Position numbers and translations under genes: made by a program
NCBI GenBank assembly: GCA_021801645.1
Contig: JAJYXT010000065.1
Span: 1 to 64,000, forward strand
Length of the DNA stretch: 64,000 nt
Reading direction: 5' to 3'
From: a bacterium
GTDB taxonomy: Bacteria; Chloroflexota; Dormibacteria; Aeolococcales; Bog-877
Shown: positions 19,044 to 28,180 of the stretch, piece by piece
How the letters are laid out: every line of letters begins with the position of its first letter
Numbering within the stretch: the stretch's first letter is position 1
Notes under the pieces: model-generated
What the model saw: the letters and a program-made list of their open reading frames with translations, nothing else
What the model was told of the DNA's origin: nothing
Databases searched by the model: none

Positions 19044-20735
19044 TCAGGCACGGCCAAGGGTGCGGGCTTGCAGCGCCACCTGCAGGACCACCCGGGTCTC
19101 GGGGTCGTCCAGGGAGAGCTGGAGCAACGCCTCGAGGCGCTGCACCCGGTAGGTGAGGGTGTTGATGTGCACCTTGAGCCGGCGCGCTGCGGCCCGCTGG
19201 TTCCAGCCCTCCCCGGCCAACGCCTCCAGAGTCGGCAGAAGTGGGGTCGTGCGCCTCCGTGAGTACTCCAGGACGGGCCCCAGGGTCTCGCCCACGAAGC
19301 GGTCCACCGCCGCCGGGTCGCGCACCTCCAGCAGGAGGCGCAGTGCCCCCAACGAGCGATAGGAAGCCACCAGCCGGCTCCGCCCTCCCCGGCGCGAAAG
19401 GCGCAGCGCCTGCCTCGCCTCCTCGTATCCCCGCGGCAGCTCGTCGGCCCCGTTGGCCAGGTTGCCGATGCCCACCGAGACGCTGAGCCGGCGGTCCAGA
19501 CCGCTCACCAGCCGCGAGACCTCTCGGCCGAGCTCCTCCACCTCGGGGAGCGAGGGGCGGGCGGCATCACGGCCCGGGGCCTCGGCCGGCACCAGCAACA
19601 GGGTGGCGGCTCCCCGGGAGGCCACCACGGCCCCGGGGTGGCGGGGCCGGCAGAACTCGACGAGGTCACGGGAGAGACGCTCCTGGAGGGGCCCGGACTG
19701 GAGGGCGGTGGCGGAGCGCTCGTCATCCGGCTCTAGGAGCAGCAGCCAGGCCTGGGCCGGGATCCGGAAGCCCAGCCGCTCGGCCCGCTGGGCCAGCCGC
19801 CGCGCCTCCTCGGGGTCCCCTCCGGCGGTGATCAGCCCCTCGATCAGGTCGCCCCGCAGCCGACGCTCCACCTCGGCAGCCGCCCGCTCCTTGAGGAGCT
19901 CCAGCGCCACTACGGTGGCGCCCTGCTCCAGGGCCCGCCGGCGGGAGGCGGAGCCACCGAGGTCGCCCTCAAGGGCGAGGACCGCGACCAGCTCGGAGCC
20001 GGCCCGGACCGGGGTCAGTGTGAGCTGCTGGGGTGGTCTCCCGTGGTGGACCGCCACCGGCCCCTCGGCCCCAGCCGTCAGCTGCGCCGGGAGCTGGAGC
20101 CGGCGGGGGCCCGGCCCCCGCCCCAGCCCGTGCTCCAGCCGGAACCCCAGGGGGTCATAGACGCCCACCGCACCCCCGGCCAGCCCCGAAATGGCCTCCA
20201 CGATCCGGGCCAGACCCGCCCCGGTGAGGACCAGCTCGGTGAACCGCTCGTGGGTCAGCTGCGCTAGGCGGACCTCCTCCAGCTGCTCCTCGAGGCGGTG
20301 CTGGAGCTCGCTGCGCTCCAGGACCCCGGCGATCGCCCCGGCGATCGCCGACAGGAAGGCCACCTCCTCGGGTCGGAACTCCCGTCGCACCACGGTCTGC
20401 ACGTTCAGGACGCCGACCATGCGGGGCCCCGCCTCGATCGGGACCGAGAGCATGGAGGTGAACCGCGCCTCGTCCACCCCCTCCACCCACTTGAAGCGGG
20501 GGTCCCGGGCCACCTCGGAGACTGCCAGTGGCTGCCGCGAGGCGGCCACGGCGCCGGTTATCCCCTCCCCCAGGGGCATCACCACCCGTCCCAGCGCCGC
20601 TTGGTTCAGTCCGTTGGTGGCGGTGAGGACCAGCCCGCCGCGAGCCTCGTCCTGCAGGTACAGCGCGCAGACGTCCGCATCCATCGCGCCGGTGGTCTGG
20701 CCGATCACCAGCTCCAGCAGGCGGTCCCGGGACAT
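19044..20735 (-). CDS. GAF-domain PucR/CdaR-type transcriptional regulator
   Basis: N-terminal GAF (VMPLGEGITGAVAASRQPLAVSEVARDPRF...SMLSVPI) and C-terminal TLEALAGEGWNQRAAARRLKVHINTLTYRVQRLEALL. The N-terminus may extend upstream of 20735. Confidence 0.88.
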   Translation of the reverse strand: MSRDRLLELVIGQTTGAMDADVCALYLQDEARGGLVLTATNGLNQAALGRVVMPLGEGITGAVAASRQPLAVSEVARDPRFKWVEGVDEARFTSMLSVPIEAGPRMVGVLNVQTVVRREFRPEEVAFLSAIAGAIAGVLERSELQHRLEEQLEEVRLAQLTHERFTELVLTGAGLARIVEAISGLAGGAVGVYDPLGFRLEHGLGRGPGPRRLQLPAQLTAGAEGPVAVHHGRPPQQLTLTPVRAGSELVAVLALEGDLGGSASRRRALEQGATVVALELLKERAAAEVERRLRGDLIEGLITAGGDPEEARRLAQRAERLGFRIPAQAWLLLLEPDDERSATALQSGPLQERLSRDLVEFCRPRHPGAVVASRGAATLLLVPAEAPGRDAARPSLPEVEELGREVSRLVSGLDRRLSVSVGIGNLANGADELPRGYEEARQALRLSRRGGRSRLVASYRSLGALRLLLEVRDPAAVDRFVGETLGPVLEYSRRRTTPLLPTLEALAGEGWNQRAAARRLKVHINTLTYRVQRLEALLQLSLDDPETRVVLQVALQARTLGRA

Positions 20736-20808
20736 GGTGGAGGCGGCGGCCAGCGCCAGCTGTTGGAGGAAGAGCAGCTCGCGCAGCTCGCGGTCGTCCC
20801 GCGGAGGG

Positions 20809-21318
20809 TCAGCCGGCGTCGCCGTCCTCCGGCCTGGTCACCGCCCCAGACCGCCCCCCGCTCTTGGCCACCAGCTGCACCCCGTCCACCCGCGCCCACG
20901 GATCCACGCTCTTCAGCATGTCGATCACGGTGAGCGCGGCCACGGCGACGGCGGTGAGGGCCTCCATCTCCACCCCGGTCGCGTCCTCGCAGCGGGCCTG
21001 AGCCCGGAGCCGGATGGCCGGCGCGTCCCGGTCGAGCTCGGCCTCCACATCCACATGCCGAAGCGCCACCGGGTGGCAGAGCGGGATCAGCTCCGGAGTC
21101 CTCTTGGCCGCCATGATCCCCGCCAGTCGGGCCACCGCCAGCACGTCCCCCTTGGTCAGCTGGCCCGTTGCCACCGCCTCGGCGGCCTCGGCGCTGATGC
21201 GCACCATCCCTTCGGCTGTCGCCTCCCGGCGGGAGACCGGGCGGTCACCGACATCGACCATGCGGGCCCGGCCCCGTTCGTCCAGGTGGGTGAGCCGGTG
21301 GCCTCCCTCGGCGGCCAT
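20809..21318 (-). CDS. moaC: Cyclic pyranopterin monophosphate synthase
   Basis: LTHLDERGRARMVDVGDRPVSRREATAEG...KGDVLAVARLAGIMAAKRTPELIPLCHP...GVEMEALTAVAVAALTVIDMLK. Confidence 0.95.
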   Translation of the reverse strand: MAAEGGHRLTHLDERGRARMVDVGDRPVSRREATAEGMVRISAEAAEAVATGQLTKGDVLAVARLAGIMAAKRTPELIPLCHPVALRHVDVEAELDRDAPAIRLRAQARCEDATGVEMEALTAVAVAALTVIDMLKSVDPWARVDGVQLVAKSGGRSGAVTRPEDGDAG

Positions 21319-21944
21319 CAGCGCGCCCCCTGGCAGTACGCGGCGGCTGGTGGATGGGAGGAGCTGTAGTACACGCCGACCACCACCCGGCCCGGGGGAG
21401 CGGCGGCACAGGCGAAGGAGACCTCGCGTCCCTGGGCGACCAGCGCGAGGTTGAACTGGGGGCTGAGCCCGTGGGTGAGCAGCTCCGGGAGCAGCTTGGG
21501 TAGGCCCAGCTGCCCGATCGATAGGCCCTTGAAGGACATGGAGACCACCGTACCCCCTCCAGATCGAAGCTCAACGGGCCCGCTCACGACGATGGTGTGG
21601 CCCAGGATCGCGGTGTCCCCGCTCACCACGATCTGCCCCCCGACGGAGTGGACCTCAAGGTTCCCCAGGCCCACGTACCCGGGCAGGCTCTGCTGAAGCA
21701 GGCTGGTCGCCTCGGAGTCGGTGAGCTGGATCAATGCCACCGGCTGCTGGGCCGCCAGCGCCGACTCCACCCCGCTGGCCACGGCCAGCTGGACCGCCGC
21801 CGGGCCCGCCGGCTCCACGGGGGCGAAGGCCGGCGCCGCCAACATCTGGTGGACGCCGTACAGGAAGATGGCCGCCACCACCAGCAGAGGCAGGAGGCAT
21901 CCCAGGCAACCCCCGAGGCAGCTGCGCCGTATGAAGGAGAACAC
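21318..21944 (-). CDS. Hypothetical membrane-anchored protein
   Basis: GTG start at 21944; one N-terminal TM segment (CLGGCLGCLLPLLVVAAIFLYGV) then a periplasmic domain; TGATG overlap with moaC. Confidence 0.65.
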   Translation of the reverse strand: MFSFIRRSCLGGCLGCLLPLLVVAAIFLYGVHQMLAAPAFAPVEPAGPAAVQLAVASGVESALAAQQPVALIQLTDSEATSLLQQSLPGYVGLGNLEVHSVGGQIVVSGDTAILGHTIVVSGPVELRSGGGTVVSMSFKGLSIGQLGLPKLLPELLTHGLSPQFNLALVAQGREVSFACAAAPPGRVVVGVYYSSSHPPAAAYCQGAR

Positions 21945-21945
21945 C

Positions 21946-22449
21946 TCAGCCGCCCTGAGCCCGCCAGCCGGCCAGCGCCTCGCGGTGGGCGGAGAAGCCC
22001 AGCACCGGTGACCTGGCGGGGTCGACCAGCGCCAGCTCCAGCGCCTCCGGGGTGGTCCGCCCCTGGCCTCCGCTGAGCCGGCCCACGTAGGCGAGGACCA
22101 GCAGCCCACCGCCGTCCCCCACCGGAACGTGGTGCACCCCCTCCAGCCGCTCCACCTCCAGCTCCAGCCCCGTCTCCTCGAGCAGCTCGCGGCGGGCGGC
22201 CTCCGAGGGGGTCTCCTGGGCGTCCACGTAGCCACCGGGGAGCGCCCACTCGCCCTGCGCTGGGGGCGTGCCCCTGCGGATGAGGAGGAGCTGACCTCGG
22301 GCATCGTGGGCGAGCACCGCCACCGCCACCTTGGGGTCCGGCCAGGCCACGAAGTCACATGCCGGGCAGCCCGGAAGGGACCGCCCCTCCACCTCGCGCG
22401 GCAGGAGGCGGGATCCACAGGCCGGGCAGAAGCGGTAGTCCACCCTCAT
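21946..22449 (-). CDS. Nudix hydrolase with N-terminal zinc ribbon
   Basis: FCPACGSRL...CPACDF; GGYVDAQETPSEAARRELLEETGLEL Nudix box. Confidence 0.92.
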   Translation of the reverse strand: MRVDYRFCPACGSRLLPREVEGRSLPGCPACDFVAWPDPKVAVAVLAHDARGQLLLIRRGTPPAQGEWALPGGYVDAQETPSEAARRELLEETGLELEVERLEGVHHVPVGDGGGLLVLAYVGRLSGGQGRTTPEALELALVDPARSPVLGFSAHREALAGWRAQGG

Positions 22450-22742
22450 GGGTTCCAGACGATGCCGACCACGGTCAGCTCGCTGTCCTCTCGCCGCAGG
22501 GACCGGACCCTGGCCGCCACGTACCGGCCGTCCCCCGGGAGCAGTGTCAGGGGGTGGTCCCGGGCGGGGCGAGGCACGGTCACCGGCTCGAGCAGCCGGG
22601 AGCGGAGGTACTCGGCCAGCGAGGGGTCGTCCGAGCGCACCTCACCGTCCTCGCGCACGATGGCCAGCCGGCCCCCGCGCTCGATCTCCCAGCCCAGGAT
22701 GTCGGTCTTGGAATTCAACCGCCCGATGATAAGCCGGGTCAC
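22446..22742 (-). CDS. Hypothetical protein (98 aa)
   Basis: Start overlaps the dinB stop and its stop overlaps the nudix start; operon-like packing. Confidence 0.6.
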   Translation of the reverse strand: MTRLIIGRLNSKTDILGWEIERGGRLAIVREDGEVRSDDPSLAEYLRSRLLEPVTVPRPARDHPLTLLPGDGRYVAARVRSLRREDSELTVVGIVWNP

Positions 22743-23983
22743 CGTTCCGGCAGAGGCTGGGAGCCGAGCTCTCGCAGGTGGTCCCGGTTCCAGTCCGACA
22801 CCCGTCCCAGCTCCCCGACCCCCCGGGTGATCACCTCGGCCCCGAACTGCGAACGCAGCCGGTCCAGGGCCTGGTCCAGCCGCGCCGCTCGAGACTCGTC
22901 CGTCGGGAAGAGCCCGTTCTCCTCCCCCTCCTGGAGCCGCCCTGCCCCAACGCCAAGGAGCCGGATGCCGGGCTCGTACACCGCCTCCAGCAGCTCCCGG
23001 GCGGACCGGGAGAGCTGCAGGTCCAGGTTAGTGGGGGCGGAGAGCGCTTGTTGGCGGGTGACGGTCCGGAAGTCCTGGAAGCGGACCTTGAGGACGACCG
23101 TCCCAGCCAGCAAGCCCTGGGCGCGGAGACGTCCCGCCACGGCGAAGGCCATCTGCCGCACCATCCGCTGGGCCTCGTCGGCCGAGGTGAGGTCCACCTC
23201 GAAGGTCCGCTCCCGGCTGATCGACCTAGGCAGTCCTGGGGGAACCACCGGGCTGGGGTCGTGGCCCCGGGCTCGGGCCTGGAGCGGCGCCCCCTGGGAG
23301 CCCAGGGCGGCGAGCAGTGAGGTGCGGTCCAGCCCGGCCAGCTCCCCGATCGTCCTCGCGCCCAGGAGCCTCAGCCTCTCCACGGTCTTGGGCCCGGCGC
23401 CCGGCAGTCGCTCCAAAGGGAGGGGGGCGAGGAACTCCGCCTCCCCCCCGGGCGGGACCACCACCAGCCCCCTCGGCTTGCGCAGATCGGACGCCACCTT
23501 GGCCACGGTCTTGCAGGTGGCCACGCCCACCGAGCAGGGGAGCCCGAGCTCGGAGCCGAGCCGCCTCTGGATGGTGGTGGCGATGGCGGGGCCGTCGCCG
23601 GCCAGGAGCCCGGACCCGGTCACGTCCAGGTAGGCCTCGTCGAGAGAGCCAGGCTCCACCAGGGGGGTGTAGTCGCGGAAGACAGCGAAGACCTGCTTGG
23701 AGAGCGCCGCGTAGTGGGCGATGTCCACCGGGAGGACCACCAGCTGGGGACACTGGCGCAACGCCACCGAGAGGGGGAGCGCCGACCGGACCCCGAACGA
23801 CCGGGCCTCGTAGGATGCTGCGCTCACCACCGCCCGGCCCGGACGATGCGGTTCCCCGGGATGGAATTCGGCGCCCCCGGCCACCACCACCGGGCGGCCG
23901 GTCAGCTCCGGTCGGCGAAGCAGCTCGCAGGAGACGAAGAAGGCGTCCAGATCGACGTGGAGGATGCTCCGGTCCGTGCCCAC
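22739..23983 (-). CDS. dinB: DNA polymerase IV (Y family)
   Basis: ILHVDLDAFFVSCELLRRPELTGRPVVVAGG...VSAASYEARSFGVRSALPLSVALRQCP...EPGSLDEAYLDVT; GTG at 23983 after GGGAGGGC. Confidence 0.93.
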   Translation of the reverse strand: MGTDRSILHVDLDAFFVSCELLRRPELTGRPVVVAGGAEFHPGEPHRPGRAVVSAASYEARSFGVRSALPLSVALRQCPQLVVLPVDIAHYAALSKQVFAVFRDYTPLVEPGSLDEAYLDVTGSGLLAGDGPAIATTIQRRLGSELGLPCSVGVATCKTVAKVASDLRKPRGLVVVPPGGEAEFLAPLPLERLPGAGPKTVERLRLLGARTIGELAGLDRTSLLAALGSQGAPLQARARGHDPSPVVPPGLPRSISRERTFEVDLTSADEAQRMVRQMAFAVAGRLRAQGLLAGTVVLKVRFQDFRTVTRQQALSAPTNLDLQLSRSARELLEAVYEPGIRLLGVGAGRLQEGEENGLFPTDESRAARLDQALDRLRSQFGAEVITRGVGELGRVSDWNRDHLRELGSQPLPER

Positions 23984-23999
23984 GCCGCCCTCCCTTCGC

Positions 24000-25796
24000 T
24001 CAGCCGGCGGGGCCGAAGGTGCGCTCGGCGAGCTCCTCAACTCCCGCCATCCGTTCCTTCACGTAGTCGTCGAGCTCGCGCCAGAGAGCGGCCAGCTCCG
24101 CCTGCACCGCGCTCTCGGCACCGGCGAGGGGGACGTCCCGGGGCTCGCCCAGCCGGCGCTTCAGCTCCACCGCCTCACGTTGCAACGTCCTCGGCGAGAC
24201 GGTGACCCGGAGGGGCATCCCGCGCAGGTCGGAGTCCGCGAACTTTATCCCGGCGCTCACGTCCCGGTCGTCGTAGAGGGTCTCGACCCCGGCCCGCTCC
24301 AGTTCGTGGTAGAGACGCTGCGCCGCCTCGGTGACCCTGGGCTCGGCGCCCACCTGGACCAGCGCCACCTGGAAGGGTGCTATGGAGACCGGCAGGGCCA
24401 GGCCGCGCTCGTCGTGGTGCTCCTCAGCCACACAGGCCAGGAGGCGACCCAGGCCAATGCCGTACGAGCCCATGACCACCGGTCGCTGGTGCCCCTCCTC
24501 GTCCGTGTACGTCGCCCCCAGCGCCTCGCTGTACCGGGTGCCGAGCTGGAAGATGTTGCCGTACTCGATGCCGCGCCGGAGGTCCAGCGGCCCGCCGCAG
24601 CTGGGGCAGGGGTCACCGCCCACGGCGGCCGCCAGCGGCAGCTCCTGGTCCACCTGGCCATCCCGCTCCAGGTTGAAGTTGCGCAGGTGCCATCCCTCCC
24701 GGTTGGCTCCCGCCACCAGGTTGCGGCGGCCGCGGAGGCTGGAGTCGGCCACCACCGTGACCGCGGCCCGGTCCAGGCCGCGCGGCGACATGTAGCCGGC
24801 CACCGCGCCCACCTGTGCCAGCTCCTCGGCGGTCGCCGGCCGGAGCTCCACCGCCGAGGTGGCCTGACGAAGGCGGGCGAGGTTCACCTCCCGGTCCCCG
24901 GGGACCACCGCCAGCACCACCCGTCCCTCCCCCCCGCGCTCCATCTCGGCGACGTAGCCCACCGCCTTCGCCACCCGGGACAGGTCAACTCCGAGGGCGG
25001 CCGCAACCTCGGCCACGGTGGTGCACCCTGGCGTTGCCACCTCCTCGAGGGGCAGCTCCGGGGAGTCCTCGGGCGGCGCCGTGAGCCGCTCCGCCACCTC
25101 CTGATTGGCGGCGTACCCGCAGCGGGGACAGATCAGAAGGGTGTCCTCCCCCTGGTCTGAGAGGTACATGAACTCATGGGCGACCTTGCCGCCCATCATC
25201 CCCACGTCGCTGAGCACCGCCGCCACCGGGAGGCCCGCCCGCGCCGCGATGCGGAAGTAGGCGTGGAAGTGCTTGCGGTAGGCGGCGCGCAGCCCCTCAG
25301 AATCCCGGTCCAGGGAGTAGGAGTCCTTCATCCAGAACTCCCGGGTGCGGATCAGCCCGGCCCGCGGGCGGGGCTCGTCCCGGAACTTGGTCTGGATCTG
25401 GTAGACGATGCGGGGCAGGTCCCGGTAGGAGCTGACCTGGCTGGCCGTGAGGTCGGCCACCACCTCCTCGTGGGTCATGGCCACCACCATCTCCCGGCCG
25501 CGCCGGTCCTGGAAGCGGACCAGCGTCTCGTCGACCCCCTGCCACCGTCCCGAGCGCTGCCAGAGGTCCGCGGGCTGGACCACGGGCATGGAGACCTCCT
25601 GTCCTCCGATGGCGTCCAGCTCCTCGCGCAGGATCCGCCGGATCCGCTCCTGGGAGCGCGCCCCCAGGGGGAGGAGGCTGAAGATCCCGGCCGCCAGCTG
25701 CTGCAGGTAGCCGGCGCGCAGGAGCAGCTGATGGGAGAAGAGCTCGTCTGAGGGCGCCGCTCTCAGGGTCGCGCCGAAGAGCTGGCTAACCCGCAT
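24000..25796 (-). CDS. proS: Prolyl-tRNA synthetase
   Basis: SHQLLLRAGYLQQLAAGIFSLLPLG...RPRAGLIRTREFWMKDSYSLDRD...VMGSYGIGLGRLLACVAEEHHDERGLALPVSIAPFQV. Confidence 0.97.
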   Translation of the reverse strand: MRVSQLFGATLRAAPSDELFSHQLLLRAGYLQQLAAGIFSLLPLGARSQERIRRILREELDAIGGQEVSMPVVQPADLWQRSGRWQGVDETLVRFQDRRGREMVVAMTHEEVVADLTASQVSSYRDLPRIVYQIQTKFRDEPRPRAGLIRTREFWMKDSYSLDRDSEGLRAAYRKHFHAYFRIAARAGLPVAAVLSDVGMMGGKVAHEFMYLSDQGEDTLLICPRCGYAANQEVAERLTAPPEDSPELPLEEVATPGCTTVAEVAAALGVDLSRVAKAVGYVAEMERGGEGRVVLAVVPGDREVNLARLRQATSAVELRPATAEELAQVGAVAGYMSPRGLDRAAVTVVADSSLRGRRNLVAGANREGWHLRNFNLERDGQVDQELPLAAAVGGDPCPSCGGPLDLRRGIEYGNIFQLGTRYSEALGATYTDEEGHQRPVVMGSYGIGLGRLLACVAEEHHDERGLALPVSIAPFQVALVQVGAEPRVTEAAQRLYHELERAGVETLYDDRDVSAGIKFADSDLRGMPLRVTVSPRTLQREAVELKRRLGEPRDVPLAGAESAVQAELAALWRELDDYVKERMAGVEELAERTFGPAG

Positions 25797-25847
25797 TTGC
25801 CGCCAGTTTACCGGCAGCGGGAGCGGGGACCCCGGTGGTCAGGCCCC

Positions 25848-25853
25848 TACACT
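25848..25853 (+). promoter_or_regulatory. Candidate -10 (TACACT) of leaderless VOC gene
   Basis: TACACT-GCCGGC-GTG(25860). Confidence 0.5.
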
Positions 25854-25859
25854 GCCGGC

Positions 25860-26288
25860 GTGGAGCCTCGGATCTCGCTGATCGCGCTGGGCGTCTCCGA
25901 CCTGGCGCGCTCCTTCCGCTTCTACCGGGACGGGCTGGGGCTCCCGACCACCGGGAAGCCCGGGGACGGGATCGTCTTCTTTCAGACCTCAGGCGTGACT
26001 CTTGAGCTCTTTCCGTACTCCGAGCTGGCTGCGGACGTCGGTCCGGGTTGGGACGTTCCCCGCTCCAAGTTCACCGGCATCACGCTCGCCCACAACGTGC
26101 GCCAGCGCCACCAGGTGGACGAGCTGCTCCAGCGGGCCCAGGAGGCGGGCGGTCAGATCGTGAAACCGGCGGCCGACACCGACTGGGGCGGCTACAGCGG
26201 CTACTTCTCGGACCCGGACGGCTATCTCTGGGAGGTGGCCTTCGGCGCCTTCGACTTCAACGAGGACGGCTCCCTCCGGGTCCCCTGA
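25860..26288 (+). CDS. Glyoxalase/VOC superfamily protein
   Basis: ISLIALGVSDLARSFRFYRDGLGLPTTGKPGDGIVFFQTSGVTLELF...GYSGYFSDPDGYLWEVAF. Confidence 0.92.
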   Translation: MEPRISLIALGVSDLARSFRFYRDGLGLPTTGKPGDGIVFFQTSGVTLELFPYSELAADVGPGWDVPRSKFTGITLAHNVRQRHQVDELLQRAQEAGGQIVKPAADTDWGGYSGYFSDPDGYLWEVAFGAFDFNEDGSLRVP

Positions 26289-26293
26289 GCGGT

Positions 26294-26310
26294 CTGGCGA
26301 AACACGCCAG
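26294..26310 (+). terminator. Hairpin after the VOC gene, in the convergent intergenic region
   Basis: CTGGCG-AAACA-CGCCAG perfect 6 bp stem, starting 6 nt after the TGA; no T-tract. Confidence 0.35.
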
Positions 26311-26401
26311 GCCTGTTCGAACCCGCGCGGGAGCGCAGCTGGGCCAGGGCCCGAGTGCCTTCTTCCTGAACCGCGCGGCGGGATCTTGCTGCCCCGCTCC
26401 G

Positions 26402-27145
26402 TCAGTCGCCCTCCCCCGGGGGGGAGTGGATGAGCTCGCCCAGCTCCTCGAAGGACCGGAGCCGGCGCACGGCAGGGTCTGGTATTGGTGGGGCCCCGGG
26501 GGCCAGCAGGGGGACCATCCCGGCTCGGCTGGCACCCTGGATATCGGCCCTCCACTCGTCGCCCACGAACCACGTGTCGGCCGCCTCCAGCCCCAGCCCG
26601 TCGAGGAGGAGCTGGAAGACGGCGGGAGACGGCTTGCGGAGTCCGACTTCGCTGCTGAACATGGCGACGTCGAGCAGGGGCGCGAGCCGTAGCCGGCGGA
26701 GGATCTGGTGGAGCACCATCGGAGGGTAGGGGGCGTTGGAGAGAAGGCCAACTCTGAGGCCATCCGCCCGCAGTCCGGCCAGCGAGTCAAGGACCCCCGG
26801 CCGCACCGACACCACCTCCTCCCAGGGGGGTTGGAGCACCTCGCACGCGACCGTGCCCGCCTCGGCCGGGAGCCGGCGGTGAAGGACGTGACCCAGCGCC
26901 CGGTGGTACATGACCTCGATCTCGACCTCGCGGAGGGGTCGGCGCCGATGGGCGGCGGCGATCAGGTGGTCTACCCTGGCGTCAACCGCGGGTCCCATTT
27001 CCTCCGCCGGCAGAGGAAGGCGGCCCAGCTTGAGCCGGTCAGTCAGCTCCAGCCCTGCGGCGCGCAGGCCAGCCGCGGGGTAGCCGATCTCCACCAGCGT
27101 GTTGCCGAAGTCGAAGGCCACGGCGCGAGGCCGCCGGCGCCTCAT
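26402..27145 (-). CDS. HAD-superfamily hydrolase
   Basis: RAVAFDFGNTLVEIGYP...GLRVGLLSNAPYP...KPSPAVFQLLLDGLGLEAADTWFVGDEWRADIQGA. Confidence 0.9.
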   Translation of the reverse strand: MRRRRPRAVAFDFGNTLVEIGYPAAGLRAAGLELTDRLKLGRLPLPAEEMGPAVDARVDHLIAAAHRRRPLREVEIEVMYHRALGHVLHRRLPAEAGTVACEVLQPPWEEVVSVRPGVLDSLAGLRADGLRVGLLSNAPYPPMVLHQILRRLRLAPLLDVAMFSSEVGLRKPSPAVFQLLLDGLGLEAADTWFVGDEWRADIQGASRAGMVPLLAPGAPPIPDPAVRRLRSFEELGELIHSPPGEGD

Positions 27146-27642
27146 CCTCCGCCCGGAGTGGTTCCTCCCGCCGTGCCACCGCCGCCGCCGCCCCCCCGGC
27201 GCCGGCGCCGGCGCCGGCGAGGAGCTCCTCCCGCCGGAGAGCTCGCGGCCCCCGCGGGCGTGCCGGCAGGGCGCGGAGGGCGGGAGCGGGACTGTCGAGC
27301 CGGATTCGGACCGGCCGCCGGGCTCGGCGCCGGCGCGCGGCCGGCCGGGCGGCGGCGGCGGCGCGACTTGTGGCGGGGCTCGGCGGGCCGAGGATCGAAC
27401 CGCGCCAGCAGCCGCTGGTTGCGGCCCGGCTCCCAGACCGGCTCCCCCACCGGGCCAGTCTCCTGCAGTCGCTGCTCGAACTCTAGGAGGAACTCCTCAA
27501 GCGGCCGTTTGTCCTTGGAGGCGTTGAAGATCTGCTTGTCCGCCCAGGGCTGGTAGTGCTCCGACTCGGGGTTCATGAACTCCGGGAGCCGCTCCTCCTG
27601 CGGGCTCGGCTGCTCTGGGTTCTCCGGACCGCGGTCTTCCAC
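27142..27642 (-). CDS. Hypothetical protein with Arg/Gly-rich low-complexity C-terminal tail
   Basis: VEDRGPENPEQPSPQEERLPEFMNPESEHYQPWADKQIFNASKDKRPLEEFLLEFEQRLQE...HKSRRRRRPAGRAP...PRRRRRRRRGGGGGGG; start preceded by TATACT-N7. Confidence 0.6.
   Translation of the reverse strand: MEDRGPENPEQPSPQEERLPEFMNPESEHYQPWADKQIFNASKDKRPLEEFLLEFEQRLQETGPVGEPVWEPGRNQRLLARFDPRPAEPRHKSRRRRRPAGRAPAPSPAAGPNPARQSRSRPPRPAGTPAGAASSPAGGAPRRRRRRRRGGGGGGGTAGGTTPGGG
27198..27219. repeat. GGCGCC hexamer microrepeat inside the Arg-rich tail
   Basis: GGCGCCGGCGCCGGCGCCGGCG, alternating CGC/CGG arginine codons on the minus strand. Confidence 0.8.
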
Positions 27643-27649
27643 GGAGCCG

Positions 27650-27655
27650 AGTATA
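27650..27655 (-). promoter_or_regulatory. Candidate -10 (TATACT) of leaderless R/G-tail gene
   Basis: Minus strand TATACT-CGGCTCC-GTG(27642). Confidence 0.5.
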
Positions 27656-27664
27656 GGCAGGGGC

Positions 27665-28180
27665 TCAGGCGGGATCGGGAAGGCTGGCCGGGCGGAAGAT
27701 GACGCTCTGGTAGACGAGGAACTTGGCCACCCAGAGCAGCCCGTAGGTGGCCAGGTAGGCCGCGGCCGCCTCCGCGACCCGGGCCGCGTGGGCACCGGTG
27801 GCGTGGTCGGAGGCGAGGCCGGTGGCCGCCGCCGCCAGCAGCATCCCCGCCACCGTGACGGCCCAGTAGAGCGCCAGCTGCAGTCCGGCGCGGCGGCGGT
27901 CGGCGTCCGCCCATATCCAGTAGCGGCTGAGGACATACGAGATCATGCCGCCAGTGACGGTTGCGGCCATCGCGGCCGCCGGTGCCGGGAGCAGCCGGAT
28001 CGCCAGGACGGCGATCAGGGTGGCCTCGGAGACCGCCGTGGATACCCCGGAGGTGAGGAAGTAGCGCGAGATTCGCCGGACCCCAGGGGGCAGCCGGTGC
28101 GCTCTCACGGGCCGGGCGCTCGGGGACGCCTGCGGCCGCTCAGCGATGGCGGGGCGCGGCGGGGCGGCCAGCGCGCTCAC
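27665..28180 (-). CDS. GtrA-like membrane protein
   Basis: ISRYFLTSGVSTAVSEATLIAVLAI...GGMISYVLSRYWIW...WVAKFLVYQSVIF, four TM segments. Confidence 0.85.
   Translation of the reverse strand: MSALAAPPRPAIAERPQASPSARPVRAHRLPPGVRRISRYFLTSGVSTAVSEATLIAVLAIRLLPAPAAAMAATVTGGMISYVLSRYWIWADADRRRAGLQLALYWAVTVAGMLLAAAATGLASDHATGAHAARVAEAAAAYLATYGLLWVAKFLVYQSVIFRPASLPDPA

Noticed and set aside
26311-26345. tRNA T-arm-like TTCGAAC
   Set aside because: Flanking bases do not pair as a T-stem and no cloverleaf or acceptor stem can be drawn.
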